Origin: Cymbomonas tetramitiformis
Lineage: Eukaryota; Chlorophyta; Pyramimonadophyceae; Pyramimonadales; Pyramimonadaceae
Length of the DNA: 64,000 nt
Direction of reading: 5' to 3'
Assembly: GCA_001247695.2 (NCBI GenBank)
Contig: LGRX02035290.1
Coordinates: 1-64,000 of the forward strand
Below the pieces are notes generated by a model. That model saw nothing but the letters and a program-made list of their open reading frames with translations, was not told the origin of the DNA and ran no database searches. The translations under genes and the position numbers were made by a program. Numbering within the stretch: position 1 is the stretch's first letter; each line of letters begins with the position of its first letter. This document shows positions 42,421 to 53,600 of this stretch, piece after piece.

Positions 42421-43522
42421 CCTGTGCTGGCCTTGCTGTACTGTGCGAGTTCCATATCCAACCTCTGCGTTTGTTTTCCGCGCCTTGTATATAGGTGGGG
42501 GACGCAGTCCCTTGCCTGCATACGGGCTTGCAATTTTTGTGCTACCGCAGTCTTGTCTCCTCGTTATGCGTTGCCCGTGCACACAGAGCATCTCTGAGGA
42601 ACAGAAACGCACAGGTTGTGACCCGTTCCCCATGCAGAGCAAATATTCGCCTTCACTGTAGGTTCTAGTGAAGATCAAGTCCTAGTGAATAGAAGCTGGC
42701 CGGAGAAGCTCCAGGCAGACGGCCTATCAAAGGCGGGCTATCCGCAGGCCGACTTGTCGACATCTCTATGGCCAAGTCGCTTTGTTCCGCAGACGGATTG
42801 CTTGTTCCCAGTGTTCAGGACACATGGTTCACGTTTTTCGTGTTCCAATAATCTCCTCGCGCTAGCGTGGGGTGTTTCCCCGCGATATTCTTGGCTTGGT
42901 TGCCAGTAAAACATGCCTCGGGAGCATCGATGTGCTTGCCCGCATTTCGTTTTCGAAATACTGTTAGTGAAGGGGGCGCACTTGGGGGCGACGGCTTCGG
43001 GACAGGTGCCTTGCGCAACGATATCAGCGTTTTCTTCATAAGTTCTCAACCAAGTTTTTTCATCTTCTCCTGTTGATTTGCGTTCGGTGGCAGTTGAGGC
43101 CATCACGTTCACCCGTCAGTTTGCGGGCCGGGCATCTCCGCTGCAGCGTGCTGGCACGCGGCCATGGGTTGCGGAGCGTCCACAAACAAGCCCCCAGCCG
43201 CGGGGGGCGCCGATTCATCTGCAGCGCCAGCGGATCACACAGGTGGGGACGTTTCAAGTCAAACTGCAATGCCGTTTAGAAACGGGGTTCTTACGATGGG
43301 GTTATCCTCGCATGCTTGAAATAAAACTTGCATCTGCGAGACATAAACCGTCCAGATACAACGACGGATGTCATCACGGACTCATAAACGCTCAACTTAC
43401 AATCCAGCGTGTTCACTCCCGTGAACCCACAACCCTCAAATCTACCGCGCGCACAGCTGCGGATGAACCCTAGTTCTGAGCTGAACCCAACCGCGGCTCC
43501 CCAATGTTGATATGCAGACGAG

Positions 43523-43725
43523 CTGAAGCTGCTGGAGGCACCGAGTGACCCTAAGGAAACGATCGTGAAGCTGCCGGAAGCTCCAGATGTGTCGCCGCTG
43601 CTTGCGCTCGAAGCGCCGCCACCTGCTTCGGATGGGAAGCTGTTAGGGCTTTCTTGGGGATATGGTGCTAAGGACGAGGAGGCCGCGAAGCCCTCGGATC
43701 CTGGTGCGACACAGCCTTGCAGTAG
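43523..43725 (+). CDS. Candidate exon at the start of the GC-rich host region
   Basis: After ...acgag, an open frame reads L-K-L-L-E-A-P-S-D-P-K-E-T and L-G-L-S-W-G-Y-G-A-K-D-E-E-A-A. It ends near GCGACACAG. No family. It may belong to the long plus-strand gene or a different one. Confidence 0.3.
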
Positions 43726-43999
43726 AAATTTGCGGCGCTGCTGCACTTATAATTCAGCCCGCTGCACATTGCTGCAAACGCAATGCAACACAGCTTGATA
43801 TGTCAGACCCTTCGTGGACGCAGATTGTGCATCCAGCACGCCGTCTTCCGGACGCTGACTGTTCGTTCGCACAGCAAGGATGTTCGTTAACTGCTCTGCG
43901 AGGTGTGTCCGCGTCGCCTCGGGAAGGGGCTGGGCGCATTTCCGCGGGAAGCATGCTCCCGCTCGCCTTTCTCCCGAGGGTGGCCTTCGCTGACCCCGA

Positions 44000-44745
44000 C
44001 TGAGGCAATGCCGCTGGCCAACCCCCGCCAAGCCTCTCACTGCGGCAGCCGCTGACCAACCCCCGCCAAGCCTCTCGCTGCGGCAGTGCTGCTGGCCAAC
44101 CCCGCTAAGCCTTCGCTGCGGCAGCCGCTGGGCCAACTCCCGCCAAGCCTCTCGCGCGGGGCAGCCGGGCACAACTCGTTTGCTCCCCGCTGCGGCAGCC
44201 GCTGGCCAACCCCGCTGCCCTCTTCACAAGTGGCAGGAAAGTTGCTGGCTGCCAACCTCCGCTAAGCCTTCTGCTATAGCCGCTAATAACCCCGCTGCTC
44301 TCGCTGCGCTGGCCAACCCCGCCACCACGGCAGTCGCCATTAACCCCTCGCCTTAAGCTCTCCCAGGCAGTCACGTCAGCCTCGCCAAGTCGCTGCTGCG
44401 GCAGCCGTCGTCACCCCCTCGCCAGGTGCCTGGCTATATGCACAGCCACAACCCCCGCCAAGCCTTTGCTGCAAAGCCGCCAAGCAAACCCCGCTAAGCC
44501 TCCCGCTGCGGCAGCCGCTGGCCAACCCCCGTTAAGTTTCTGCTGCGCAGTGCTGGCCAACCCCCCGTCAAGTTTCGTGGGCAGCAGTGCCGCTGTCACC
44601 CCGCTAAGCTGCCAGAGTCACGGCCAACCCCCGCCAAGCCTCTCGCTGCGGCAGCCGCTGGCCAACCCCCGCCATGCCTCTCGCTGCGGCAGCCGCTGGC
44701 CAACCCCCGCCAAGCCTCTCGCTGCGGCAGCCGCTGGCCAACCTT
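44000..44745. repeat. ~36-39-bp GC-rich minisatellite
   Basis: Many copies of CAACCCCCGCCAAGCC followed by TCTCGCTGCGGCAGCCGCTGG. They are degenerate in the middle and near-identical at 44625-44740. It lies between candidate exons. Confidence 0.9.
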
Positions 44746-44939
44746 TTGAGAGAGTTTAGAAGTCTGTGTGCTGGTCTTTCGGGGTCCGGAGGGGGTCCTC
44801 CTAGGTTGCTTGATCTCCTTGCAGCTCATTTTTCGGACGGGAGGGGTTCCTTCCGGTGTGGGTGCACGGCACCCTGGCGACGCCCTTTCATCTGCGGCTC
44901 TGTTGTGCTCGGACGAGGCGTGGCGTGCTGGTGCTGGAG

Positions 44940-45105
44940 GGGGCGTCCAGATGGCATCACTCCGCTCAAGGAGGTGGGGAAGCTGATGCACACGCTGACG
45001 ACCAACTTCACGAGCATGCTCTTTGACGGGGAAGAGGAAGCGGAGGAGGAGGAGGAGGCCCTGCGAGAGGACAGCCCGCGCTATCCATGGGCGGCAGGCG
45101 CCAGG
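44940..45105 (+). CDS. Candidate exon with acidic run
   Basis: The frame reads D-G-I-T-P-L-K-E-V-G-K-L-M-H-T-L, T-N-F-T-S-M-L-F-D-G and a run of Glu. Third-position GC and lack of stops support coding. No domain. Confidence 0.35.
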
Positions 45106-45407
45106 TCAGGAGCATGCCCGGGCAGTGCACGGGCTCTAAGTCTTCATCCTTCCGCCATGCCTCAGGGTCCCATGCACGGCTCGGAACTCTGAGCAAAGAT
45201 CTGGCGTCAACTGTCCCGAACCCATCCGGAGCCGGCACGCCGTCTTCCGGACACTGACTGTTCGCACAGCAAGGATGCTCGTTGACTGCTCTGCAAGATG
45301 ACCCGATGTACCCGCGTCGCCTCGGGGGGGGGGGATGAGGGCTGCCTGGGGTTGGGGCCTGCAGGAGCGGCGAAGACTCAGCTCGCGAGTTCCAGGACAA
45401 GAGCAAG

Positions 45408-45537
45408 TCTCTGTGCACTGTGGACGATGTGCTCGCTCTCAGGTGGGAGTTTCCCGAAGGCTGCGTGCGCCTCGTGCCGTGTGCGCCCCATGCGATGCGA
45501 CCTCGTGAGACCAGAGATCAGCACCGTTCCCGTGGAG
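45408..45537 (+). CDS. Candidate exon, unknown
   Basis: The frame reads S-L-C-T-V-D-D-V-L-A-L-R-W-E-F-P-E-G-C-V-R-L and P-H-A-M-R-P-R-E-T. It is short and no clear splice sites were confirmed. Confidence 0.3.
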
Positions 45538-45705
45538 TAAAACTTCAAAACCGCCTATTTGTCCGACCGATCAGTGCTCGTTCCAGGTCTGCCTTCGATG
45601 CGGGCCTAACTGGGGCCCTCGTGCCGGGGAGCGCAGGAGCCAGCAGACGCAGACGGCTAGCTCGGAACACTCAGCGCTCAAGGAGGTAAGCCAATGAGGG
45701 GCGCA

Positions 45706-46645
45706 TTCACAGGGAGCTGTGCCCAAGCACGTGACATGTGAGAATATTTCCAGGCTGTGCCAAAGCACGCGACATGTGAGAATATTTCCAGGCAGTGCCA
45801 AAGCACGTGACATGTGAGAATATTTCCAGGCCTGTGCCAAAGCACGTGCCATGTGAAAATATTTCCGGGAGCTGTGCCAAAGCACGTGACATGTGAGAAT
45901 ATTTCCAGGCTTTGCCAAAGCACGTGACATGTGAGAATATTTCCAGGCTGTGCCAAAGCACGTGACATGTGAGAACATTTCCGGGAGCTGTGCCAAAGCA
46001 CGTGACATGTGAGAATATTTCCAGGCTGTGCCAAAGCACGTGACATGTGAGAATATTTCCAGGCTGTACCAAAGCACGTGACATGTGAGAATATTTCGGG
46101 AGCTGTGCCAAAGCACGTGACATTTGAGAATATTTCCAGGCTGTGCCAAAGCACGTGACATGTGCGAATATTTCCGGGAGCTGTGCCAAAGCACGTGCCA
46201 TGTGAGAATATTTCCAGGCTGTGCCAAAGCACGTGACATGTGAGAATATTTCCGGGAGCTGTGCCAAAGCACGTGACATGTGAGAATATTTCCAGGCTGT
46301 ACCAAAGCACGTGACATGTGAGAATATTTCCGGAGCTGTGCCAAAGCACGTGCCATGTGAGAATATTTCCAGGCTGTGCCAAAGCACGTGACATGTGCGA
46401 ATATTTCGGGAGCTGTGCCAGCACGTGCCATGTGAGAATATTTCCAGGCTGTGCCAAAGCACGTGACATGAGAATATTTCCAGAGCTGTGCCAAAGCACG
46501 TGACATGTGAGAACATTTCCGGGAGCTGTGCCAAAGCACGTGACATGTGAGAATATTTCCAGGCTGTGCCAAAGCACGTGACATGTGAGAATATTTCCGG
46601 GAGCTGTGCCAAAGCACGTGGCATGCGAGTATATTTCCGGGAAAT
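45706..46645. repeat. 38/40-bp minisatellite, ~24 copies, each with CACGTG
   Basis: Unit: CTGTGCCAAAGCACGTGACA then TGTGAGAATATTTCCAGG, alternating with a GAGCTG...CCGG variant two bases longer. Degenerate copies continue to ~46810. Long reading frames across it are repeat artefacts. Confidence 0.95.
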
Positions 46646-47244
46646 GAGGCCTTGGCCCGAGCATGTATACTGCCAGGAACTATGCTGTTGGCCCAAGCAC
46701 GTGGCATGTGAAAATGTTGCTTGGAACTGCATTGCCCCAAGCACGTGGCATGCGGGATTGTTTTTTTGGGAAGCTGTGCTGCTGGCCAAGCGGGTGACAT
46801 GCGAGAATATTGCAACAATCAAGCGTATTGCCAGGATCTTTGCCGTTGGCCCTCGAACGTGTTATATCAGAATATCATCACGAAAGATCTATTCCAGTGA
46901 AGCTCGTCTGGTCTGATCCGACACATCGATGTGCACACCTTTATCTGTACGGTCACATCGATATGTGGACAAACTTGTGGTCGCCCACGTTGGTCTGCGG
47001 ACGATCTCCTGGTTGAATCATCCGAAGGGACTAAAACCGGAACATCACTGAGAGCACTGCTGGAGGGCGCTCCTTGTCTTGGGCCGCATGAAGCGAGCGC
47101 GCTGCAAGCTTTAATGCGGAGAGTCTTCTCGGATCAGCAGCTCCGAAGCAAACAGCCGCCCTGCACTCGTGGCAATGGCCCTGTGCCGTGTTCTTGGCAA
47201 TAAGAGGCAGGTGCCGGGGCGTGAGCAGGCCCTTGGGGGCAGCG

Positions 47245-47394
47245 TCGGGGGGGGTGGACTTAACGTTGAGGCAATCCCGGAGGCCATCCTAGAGCGCTGG
47301 AGACAAGACAACATCCCGGAGGTGACCCCCCGCATGCAAGCAGGGCTGTGGACAGACGTGCAGCCAGCAATCATCACCCTGTACTCGTCCTGAG
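47245..47394 (+). CDS. Candidate short exon or 3' exon upstream of the kinase-STAND gene
   Basis: The frame reads L-N-V-E-A-I-P-E-A-I-L-E-R-W-R-Q-D-N-I-P-E-V-T-P and ends in a stop at 47394. It could be a terminal exon of a preceding gene, whose candidate exons are at 43.5-45.5 kb and ~47025-47200. No family is recognised. Confidence 0.35.
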
Positions 47395-47597
47395 GGCGGG
47401 GCGTGCAGCGACAGAGACGTACTGTACGATGAATGGGTGTCTTCAGCGTGCCGTCGCTCGAGGCTCCCTGAGTTCCTCGTGTGCTCCAATGAATGGAGGA
47501 GAAGCGCGGCTCACAAGTGTCGGAGACAGCTCCTTAGTCTACCCTCGAGGAGTCAGGTCCGACGGGCGGAGAGCGGCGCGGGCGGGGGCTCGGGCAG

Positions 47598-47669
47598 GTG
47601 AACGGGGAGGACATTCACGCCGAGGAGTTTGAGAATGAGCTGGACGAACTGGTGGAGCAGCTCATGATG
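47598..47669 (+). CDS. Small exon, helical acidic
   Basis: Acceptor cgggcag|GTG and donor ATG|gtgctg. 24 residues: V-N-G-E-D-I-H-A-E-E-F-E-N-E-L then D-E-L-V-E-Q-L-M-M. No domain call. Confidence 0.4.
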
Positions 47670-50600
47670 GTGCTGGCTTGCCTACGCCCCTGCCCCCCAT
47701 CTCGGCACCGGTTTCAGCCCCTGCCCTGTGCTGGAGTGCGGACGAGATGGCTCAATGACGGCCATTAATCAGCTGCGAGCGCAAGCAAGGTCGAAGGGCC
47801 CTGGCGCTGACGTGAAGTGGGGTGCGCCGGCTTGGCGCCGCGCAGGAGGAGGAGCAGAACTGCCAGCTGGTGGACTCCTGGATCGGCGCTCAGCCTCCTC
47901 CTCCTGAAAAAGGTGCCTTGCACCCTGTGCCCGCTACCCCTTGGTGTCCACCCTGCCTCCTGGGGTCTCCCTTTCCTTCCTGGTGTCCGCCACAAAAGAG
48001 GGTCGCCCGCTTTGGTGTAAGGCGTAGGTGGTTTCGAGTTTGGGGTTAGAGCTGGGACGGGGGACGTGCTCGAGGTCAACGAGCATCAGCATACTCGCCC
48101 CGGATGTAGGCGCGCAGCACGAGGGGTCCTACGAGGGTGTACTGATCCTACTATGTTGGGGGCGGAGGGATGCCAATATATTCGTATGCTGCCCTCGTAG
48201 GAAACGCTTTCGGCCGAGTGATGCGGGCCTTCCATCCGGTTGCACTACCGGTCCGCTTGTGTTGGGGGTTACTGGCCGTCCTCTCTTGACGGCGCGGAGC
48301 AGACAGATGACAGTTACCAGGGATGCAAGTTGGCCGGAGACGGCGCGGAGCAGACAGATGAAAGTTACCAGGGATGCAAGTTGGCCGGAGACCGCGCGGA
48401 TCAGACAGATGAAAGTTAGCAGGGATGCAAGTTGGCCGGAGATGGCACGGAAGGCGTAGACAGCAGATGGACCGGTCTGCTCATCACCTGTGTTACAGTC
48501 ATTATTTTCTCGGCGAAGGTCGAGCGCTCGTCGTGGAATGCCAGCTTGGATGCTCGCGCACTCGCTCCGAGTGCCTCCTTGTTACTAGCATGGTGGTGGT
48601 GGAACCTCCGGTGGTCTCGTGGCAGGGGCTCTCACATGAAGCGGGGGTTGATTTGCAGGCGTGGTAGATCCCTTGGAAGAGGTGCCCGCCGAGGGAACGA
48701 AGGCACTGCTGGAGAAGAACTCACGCTGGAGAGTTCTGCGAACATTGCGGCGTGTAGCTGACCTCGGTCTGCATCCTGGCACCCCTTCCACTGTGCCGTG
48801 CAATGCCATCCGGCATGTGCCATGCTCCGAGGCCCCCCATCCTGCGCAACCTCGAGTCATGCCCCGAGGCCCCCATCCCGCGCAACCTCGAGTCATGCTC
48901 GAGGCCCCCATCCCGCGCAACTCGAGTCATGCCCCGAGGCCCCATCCCAGTCAACCAGCCCCATGCCTCGAGTCATGCTCCCCATCCCGCGCAACTCGAG
49001 TCATGCTCCGAGGCCCCCCATCCTGCGCAAACTGTAGTCATGGCGCAATTCTCCTCCCATGTAACACGCATTCATTCTATCTGATCTGGTGACGTGGCAA
49101 TCCTCCATGCATGTGCCACTGAGGAGGCAGCATGGGAGTGTGTGGCTGTTCCGAGACAGGTAACAACGTTAAGAAAGAGGAGCTCAAGCTGGCGGCGCAG
49201 GTGTGGCCGGCGTAAAGCTGCCCCTGCTTAAGCATATCGGTTCGCAGCCGTTGACCTTGGTTACTGCTCTGAGCTGACGTGTCGCTTTAAAGGAGCGCGC
49301 GCTCGGCTCAGTGCTGCAATGCTGCCATGCGCTGACGTGTCGCTTTAAAGGAGCGCGGCCTCGGCGCAGTGCTGCAATGCTGCCATGCGCTGACGTGTCG
49401 CTTTAAAGGAGCGCGCGCTCGGCTCAGTGCCGCCATGCTGCCATGCGCTGACGTGTCGCTTAAAGGAGCGCGCGCTCGGCTCAGTGCTGCAATGCTGCCA
49501 TGCGCTGACGTGTCGCTTAAAGGAGCGCGCGCTCGGCTCAGTGCTGCAATGCTGCCCTGCGCTGGGCCCCTGGGTGAGAGTGCAGGGGTTTGGGTGATGG
49601 CTGAATTTTGCGGGGTTTGCTCAGGACGGGTCTTTGCTGGAGGACTGGGCACAACCACTGCTGAACCAGCTCTTCCCCACAGCCTCAGTGCTGCTCTACC
49701 GCACCCTCCAGCGCGGCAACGATGGCGACCGCACCACGCGCCTGCTCCAGGTGTGCCATGCGCTTCTTTCTCCTTCGTCCCCTCCCCCCTCTCCCCTCCC
49801 CTCAAAGACCACACATTTGACCTGATCCACGATCCCTCACCCCTCCTGTCAGGGTGACAGCGGACGGTGACTCGCCCACATTCACGCTACACCCTCACAC
49901 CGCCTCGTCAGTTTGGCAGGGAGGGTTACCACAGCATCCGCCACCTCTACCTCCGTTGATGACAAGCTAGCGTGCGCCGCCATGGCTCGTCATGGGGCTT
50001 GAGCCCCGCATCTGGCGCTGACTGGTGCCCAACTATGTGCATTGCAGGGAGCAGCGCTCATCTTACGGGGGTGAGATTTTGGGGGATGGGAGGGGATGCC
50101 AGGTGCGAAGCTACAGCGAGGCCAACAAGAGCGAGGAGCCAGTGCTGGTGCGCCTCGCTCGTAAGGGCTACATCATGGAGCGCCGAGAATGCAACGAGCA
50201 CGCCAACAGGGTCTTCTCTGCGTATGTGCCGAGCCTCCTGGCGGGGCCCGCCTACATCGACGTCGACCTGGACGTGGTAACCAAGGAGGCGGGCACGCCC
50301 CCAGACGCGCCCGTCAAAAGGGTGACGCGGCGGAAGGCCTCCCTGGCGGACAAGGAGGTGTTCGGGGCCTCTGTGCTGAACATGCCGGGCGCCTGCTGGA
50401 TGCTGAGTACGCTGTCGGAAGCCGAGGCCCTCGGCACCCTTTTCACCTTGAAAGAGCTCTACGCCTGGTACAGCGACCTCTGCAACAAGGTGCGCCCCCC
50501 CTTGCGGCAGCTCCCTCATCTCGCCCTCGTCCATCGTCCAACTGGCTCATCAACCATAACGCATCAATCCAGCATGTCAGATCTCCTCAGCATGCCAGAT

Positions 50601-53600
50601 GATCGGTCAGTGATTTTTCAGCACTCGTGGTCAAGGTCTTAGCCTCAGAGACACTCGCAACACCAGGTGTATTGGCGATACACGACGATTCTAAATCCGC
50701 CGTTGTCTTTTTTTTATGGACGCCTTAGCTAAGATTAATAATTCCAAATAAATGAGACTCCCTTTTCAGCGAGGGGGCTATTATTTACAAGGGAGCCGAG
50801 CCCTCTCTACTTATCACCACTGTTGAGATGTAACGAATATGCACTCGGATGCATATGCCTCACAACTAGAGAACTAGTGGAATACGGGCAGCAGCCGCTG
50901 AAGATCCTACGGCCAGGTCTAGACAGCTCTCCTGTCCACAGAGATTCCAAGCTGGGTGCGGCAGGTAAAGATGTGGAAGAGGATTGCTTTAAACAGTCAA
51001 CCGCTACCCCGCAGATCATAAGCTTGCGGCGGTGGCTCTAAAGTAGGTTGTGGGATTTGGGTTGCCGAGAGTCCCCGCGGCCCCAAAGATGTGACATCTT
51101 GAACCGCCAAAAAACAACAAAGATCGAACCGCTGGAAAAAACCTGTCTCTGATACTGACACTGCTCACACAAGATCCTGCGGTGATTCTGGAACGTGTTT
51201 TGGCTCCGAGTCACTTTTTTCAGCACGTTCCTTTCCCTTGCGAGATGTACGACGCTGCTTGCGTCTGAGGGTTTTTGCGCTGGGACCCGTACAAGATGTG
51301 GTGTCTACAGCCTCCTGTGCGCGCTCAGATTCTTCACTTGGCTTATTTGAGATGAGGGCCCTTTCTGCCGTGGTAACTGTCGCATGCGCCTTCGCTTCCA
51401 CTAGCCTGATGGTCTCGAGCAGATTTTTCGTCAAAACTTGCGAGTCAGAGAGTGTCGATAAGAGTGATTCCACAGGCTGAGAGAGCGCGCAAACTCACGC
51501 GAAAGCGCGGTATACTTTCCCTTCGAATTTTTCAACAAGTGCAGGGCAGATGAGACACTTCCCAACACCTGTCGCAACTGTATCTCAAGGCTCGCAAAAA
51601 GCGGCTCAGTCGGCTGATTTTTGCGACCAGATTTTTGAACCATACTGAACGCTGCTCTCCTCAAAACGCGTATCAAAATACACCTGAAACATACAGTAAT
51701 AAAACCATACAAGCGAAACAAAATGCCACTCATTATCATAAATTTATCGCAATAAAAAACAATAAGGGCGGCTGGAAAATTTCCGGAGAGGTGCATGCGT
51801 TAGCCGGTCAGCGAAAAGTGTCTTAACTAAGACTGCTATCTTTCCGACTCTCACACTGAAAATCCAAGGGTCGTTAGCTCCGATCAAGTCTGGGAACAAC
51901 GGCCGAGCACGAATCCGAGCCTCCAAGTGGCAACTTTCCTGCAGCGCGGTGAGGAGCAAGCACTTTCCCGGCCAGCGGCCTGCCCCGTGCTTCGCAGTGG
52001 CGCGCCCGCAGGTGCGTCCGGTCTGCGGCAGTGCGTCAGCCCTGACCGCCAGGCAGCAGATCGCCATCTGCGTCCAGTCACTGTTGTCTAGGTGGGGTTG
52101 GGCGGGCGGGAGGCGAATGTGCTGAGAGCTAACACTGGATGCGAGGCGCAGGAGTCGGGCGTATCCTGTCCGGTGACGGTGACGCTGGACGAGGCCATCA
52201 CGTACATCTGCGGGAAGGGCGGCCTCCTGTACCGCGCCACGCTGCATGGGCTTCACGATGACGAAGCATCCGAGGAGGAGGAGGACTTGTTCGGGCTGTG
52301 CAACACAGCCGCTTGCCTCCGGAGAGAGCTGCTCGTGGAGGAGCTGGATGACCTGCCCAGCGAGAGCATGTTCCGTGCCAACCCCGGGCTGTGGGAGGAT
52401 ACCTGCACTGTGTTCCAAGAGCTGCTTGAGACCATCCAGAGCAAGGGCCCGGACATTTGCGAGGGCTGGGGCACCCCTGTGGGCTGGACCCACGGCGCGC
52501 TGCATGCGGGCAACATCTTTGTCGACCGCCTCGGGGGGCCCTGGTGCGCGCCCCTCACAACGGCCATGGGGTGCCCCGTGGGCACTGCCCGCGGCTCCTA
52601 CGGCGAGATGCTTGTGCGGCGAGATGCTCGTTCTTGCGCCAGATCCTCGCAGAGAGCGGCCGGCGCAGGGCATTCGTTTGGGGACCCTGATACGCGCCGC
52701 TCATCGATCTGGTGGTGCAGAAACTCCTCTGCCACCGTGTGCTATCGATCTGGCGGTGCAGAAACTCCTCTGCCACCGTGTGCCATCGATCGGCGGTGCT
52801 CCTCTGCCACCGTGTGCTATCGATCTGGCGGTGCAGAAACTCCTCTGCCACCGTGTGCCATCGATCTGGCGGTGCAGAAACTCCTCTGCCACCGTGTGCC
52901 ATCGATCTGGCGGTGCAGAAACTCCTCTGCCACCGTGTGTCATCGATCTGGCGGTGCAGAAACTCCTCTGCCACCGTGTGCCATCGATCTGGCGGTGCAG
53001 AAACTCCTCTGCCACCGTGTGCGGCGGCGCGCCGCGTTCTAGCCCACCACCTGCACTGGTCGGGCGCGCTCTGGTGCGCGTATCCTGCGCGCACCCGGTG
53101 CGAGACTCCGATGCACTCGTGGCCTGGGGAGGGATGCCTGGCGCAGGGTGATCAACCTGGCGCCGGAGAGCATCGTCAAGCAGCACTTCTTGAATGACCT
53201 GGCAGGGCTGGAGGCCAGCCTATTGTTCGAATGCACCCCCTTGCCGGTCTCCCTGGAGGACGTCGCCCGAGGCCCGGAAGACCCGCTCGCTCTCAGCCTG
53301 TGGCTCGGAGTTCCAGTGAAGGTGGCTGAGGGGGTGCATGCCTTCTGTAAGGCCATCGCTGATCAGGACGCTGAGAGGTGCACCCTCCCGCCCCGCTGCA
53401 TTGGAGGCCGCCCGTGTCCCGGTCCCGGTCCTCGTGTGCCCACGCCATCCACTATATTGCTCGTTCTCTTGACCCAACACCTCGTTGGGAGTCACGCTGC
53501 TGTTGGTGTCATCGGCATGATTGCCATTGGCGTCATCGGTGTCGTTGCGGACACGTCCAAGGGGGCACTTAACGCAGGACCGCGGCTGACGACCCGCCCC

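Noticed and set aside
45571..46822. Minus-strand frames of 328-415 codons
   Set aside because: They arise from the 38/40-bp minisatellite and are open in all three frames with the same repeated peptide.
50638..51830. Terminal inverted repeats of the AT-rich island
   Set aside because: Similarity between the ends is short and gapped; no target duplication, so ends were not called.
52555..53197. Several overlapping frames on both strands
   Set aside because: Products of the 41-bp minisatellite, which cycles through all frames.
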